A stretch of DNA of 6,044 nt from an uncultured Acidimicrobiia bacterium (GTDB lineage Bacteria > Actinomycetota > Acidimicrobiia > Spongiisociales > UBA5794): contig CAJWGC010000069.1 in the NCBI GenBank assembly GCA_913031525.1, positions 1-6,044 on the forward strand, in the 5' to 3' direction. Both the position numbers and the translations under genes were made by a program. Positions 5,136-6,044 of this stretch are shown here, one piece after another (position 1 is the stretch's first letter; each line of letters opens with the position of its first letter). Under the pieces are notes generated by a model. That model was not told the DNA's origin, made no database searches, and saw only the letters and a list, made by a program, of their open reading frames with translations.

Positions 5136-6044
5136 CTACCCGTCGAGTGGTCTCGCACCTGGGTGACCATGGCAATGCTTGTACTTTTTGGCTGAACCGC
5201 ACGGACATACCTGATTCCGACCCACCTTACCTTTGGCGCTCACGGGCCTCTGCTTAGCCGTAATGCCGGGTGTATTTGCCTGAACAATTTGTGGCTCCAT
5301 CCTTTTATTTTGAACTACTTCGACGTGATAAAGATACCTAATAGTGTCGTACTTGACGGCATCTACGAGGCCTGTGAACAAGTCGAAACCTTCCCTCTGA
5401 TATTCCACAAGAGGATCCTTCTGAGCCATAGCCCTCAGGCCGATTCCTGCCCTGAGATAATCCATTTCGGCCAGGTGCTCGCGCCATTTGTTATCGATAA
5501 TCGACATAACAACCGATCGAGCCAACTGTTCGAGCATTTCAGCACCGATTTGCTCAACTCGAGCCTCGTACTTTTCATCGGCATCAGCCTGCACTGCGTC
5601 GATCAACTCCTGATCGTCCATATCTGTCGAATGCACAAACATTGAACGAGAAACAGAGCTTGGATAGACAGAACGCAAAGCTGCTTCAAGCTCAGTCCAT
5701 GGCCACTCCAAGGGATCAAGATCTGCGATATGTTCGAGAACGATGCTTTCCAAGACCTCATCTCGCCACTCCGCGATCAGATCGTCGGTGCCTTCTCCTG
5801 CAAGAACCTGATTTCTCCATTGGTAAATGATCTCTCGCTGAGTATTCATCACTTCGTCATACTTCAAGACGTTCTTGCGAATCTCGAAGTTTTGGGCTTC
5901 AACTTGACTCTGTGCCTTCTCAATAGCGTTCGTCACTCGCTTATGCTCGATGGGCATATCACGCGGCATCTTGAGCCATCGCAAGATGGCCTCGACAGGA
6001 CCGGAAGCGAAACGCCTCATAAGGTCGTCCTCTAACGAAAGATA
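5136..6044 (-). CDS. secA: Protein translocase ATPase SecA, C-terminal part (5' end outside window)
   Basis: SecA drives unfolded preproteins through the SecYEG channel using ATP. The frame runs open to the window edge, so only the last 302 residues are seen, about a third of a typical SecA; the Met at 6020 is internal. The visible part begins in a conserved YLSLEDDLMRRF stretch, continues with PIEHKRVTNAIEKAQ and the helical-scaffold segment VEAQNFEIRKNVLKYDEVMN, then the wing region, and the signature DNKWREHLAEMDYLRAGIGL followed by QKDPLVEYQREGF. It ends with a SEC-C zinc motif, CPC then eight residues then CH (visible residues 280-292, bases 5207-5169), used to bind SecB-like partners or ribosomes. 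The intact SEC-C tail suggests the main housekeeping SecA rather than an accessory SecA2. The stop is TAG. SecA would export the peptidase encoded four genes downstream. Confidence 0.98.
   Translation of the reverse strand, partial: YLSLEDDLMRRFASGPVEAILRWLKMPRDMPIEHKRVTNAIEKAQSQVEAQNFEIRKNVLKYDEVMNTQREIIYQWRNQVLAGEGTDDLIAEWRDEVLESIVLEHIADLDPLEWPWTELEAALRSVYPSSVSRSMFVHSTDMDDQELIDAVQADADEKYEARVEQIGAEMLEQLARSVVMSIIDNKWREHLAEMDYLRAGIGLRAMAQKDPLVEYQREGFDLFTGLVDAVKYDTIRYLYHVEVVQNKRMEPQIVQANTPGITAKQRPVSAKGKVGRNQVCPCGSAKKYKHCHGHPGARPLDG

Noticed and set aside
812..6035. Other plus-strand open frames along the array
   Set aside because: All run antisense to well-recognised genes, with compositions typical of reverse-frame translations; none has a supported start and family match.
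1..6044. A new defence system, mobile element or CRISPR array
   Set aside because: Every long frame belongs to conserved housekeeping families, and no repeat array, transposase or attachment site was seen.

Overview
The window is a single minus-strand gene array, read from high to low coordinates: the 3' part of secA (cut by the window edge), prfB (RF2, with a programmed +1 frameshift), ftsE, ftsX, a secreted coiled-coil M23/LytM peptidase of the EnvC type, smpB, and the tmRNA gene ssrA (its 3' terminus is cut at position 1). No plus-strand gene could be supported. The gene order secA-prfB-ftsE-ftsX-smpB-ssrA and the tmRNA tag beginning Ala-Asp-Ser point to Actinomycetota. The only moderate G+C of the protein genes and the M23 gene between ftsX and smpB would fit a deep-branching or uncultured group such as Acidimicrobiia, but this placement is an inference.

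Region by region: 5136-6044 holds the last 302 codons of secA, ending in an intact zinc-binding SEC-C tail. After 21 bp comes prfB (5114-3998), whose reading frame is interrupted after codon 24 by a classic RF2 autoregulatory site (AGGAGG TTT CTT TGA C), so the true protein is 371 residues. A 118-bp gap follows. It contains a 10-bp palindrome, a purine-rich Shine-Dalgarno-like run, and a possible nine-codon leader ORF whose stop overlaps the ftsE start. ftsE, ftsX and the peptidase gene overlap each other by a few bases, suggesting translational coupling. smpB starts 4 bp after the peptidase gene. ssrA follows 61 bp after smpB, and that space contains a possible extended -10 promoter and a leader hairpin.

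Functionally the array joins three jobs: protein export (SecA), translation termination and ribosome rescue (RF2, SmpB, tmRNA), and control of cell-wall hydrolysis at division (FtsE ATPase, FtsX membrane protein, and an exported hydrolase likely controlled by FtsEX). Most of the content is conserved housekeeping material, and I do not see a wholly new system. The points most worth a second look are the RF2 frameshift, a roughly 78-residue tail on FtsE, the catalytically complete LytM domain in the FtsEX partner protein, the leader ORF before ftsE, and the short 9-residue tmRNA tag with its leader hairpin.
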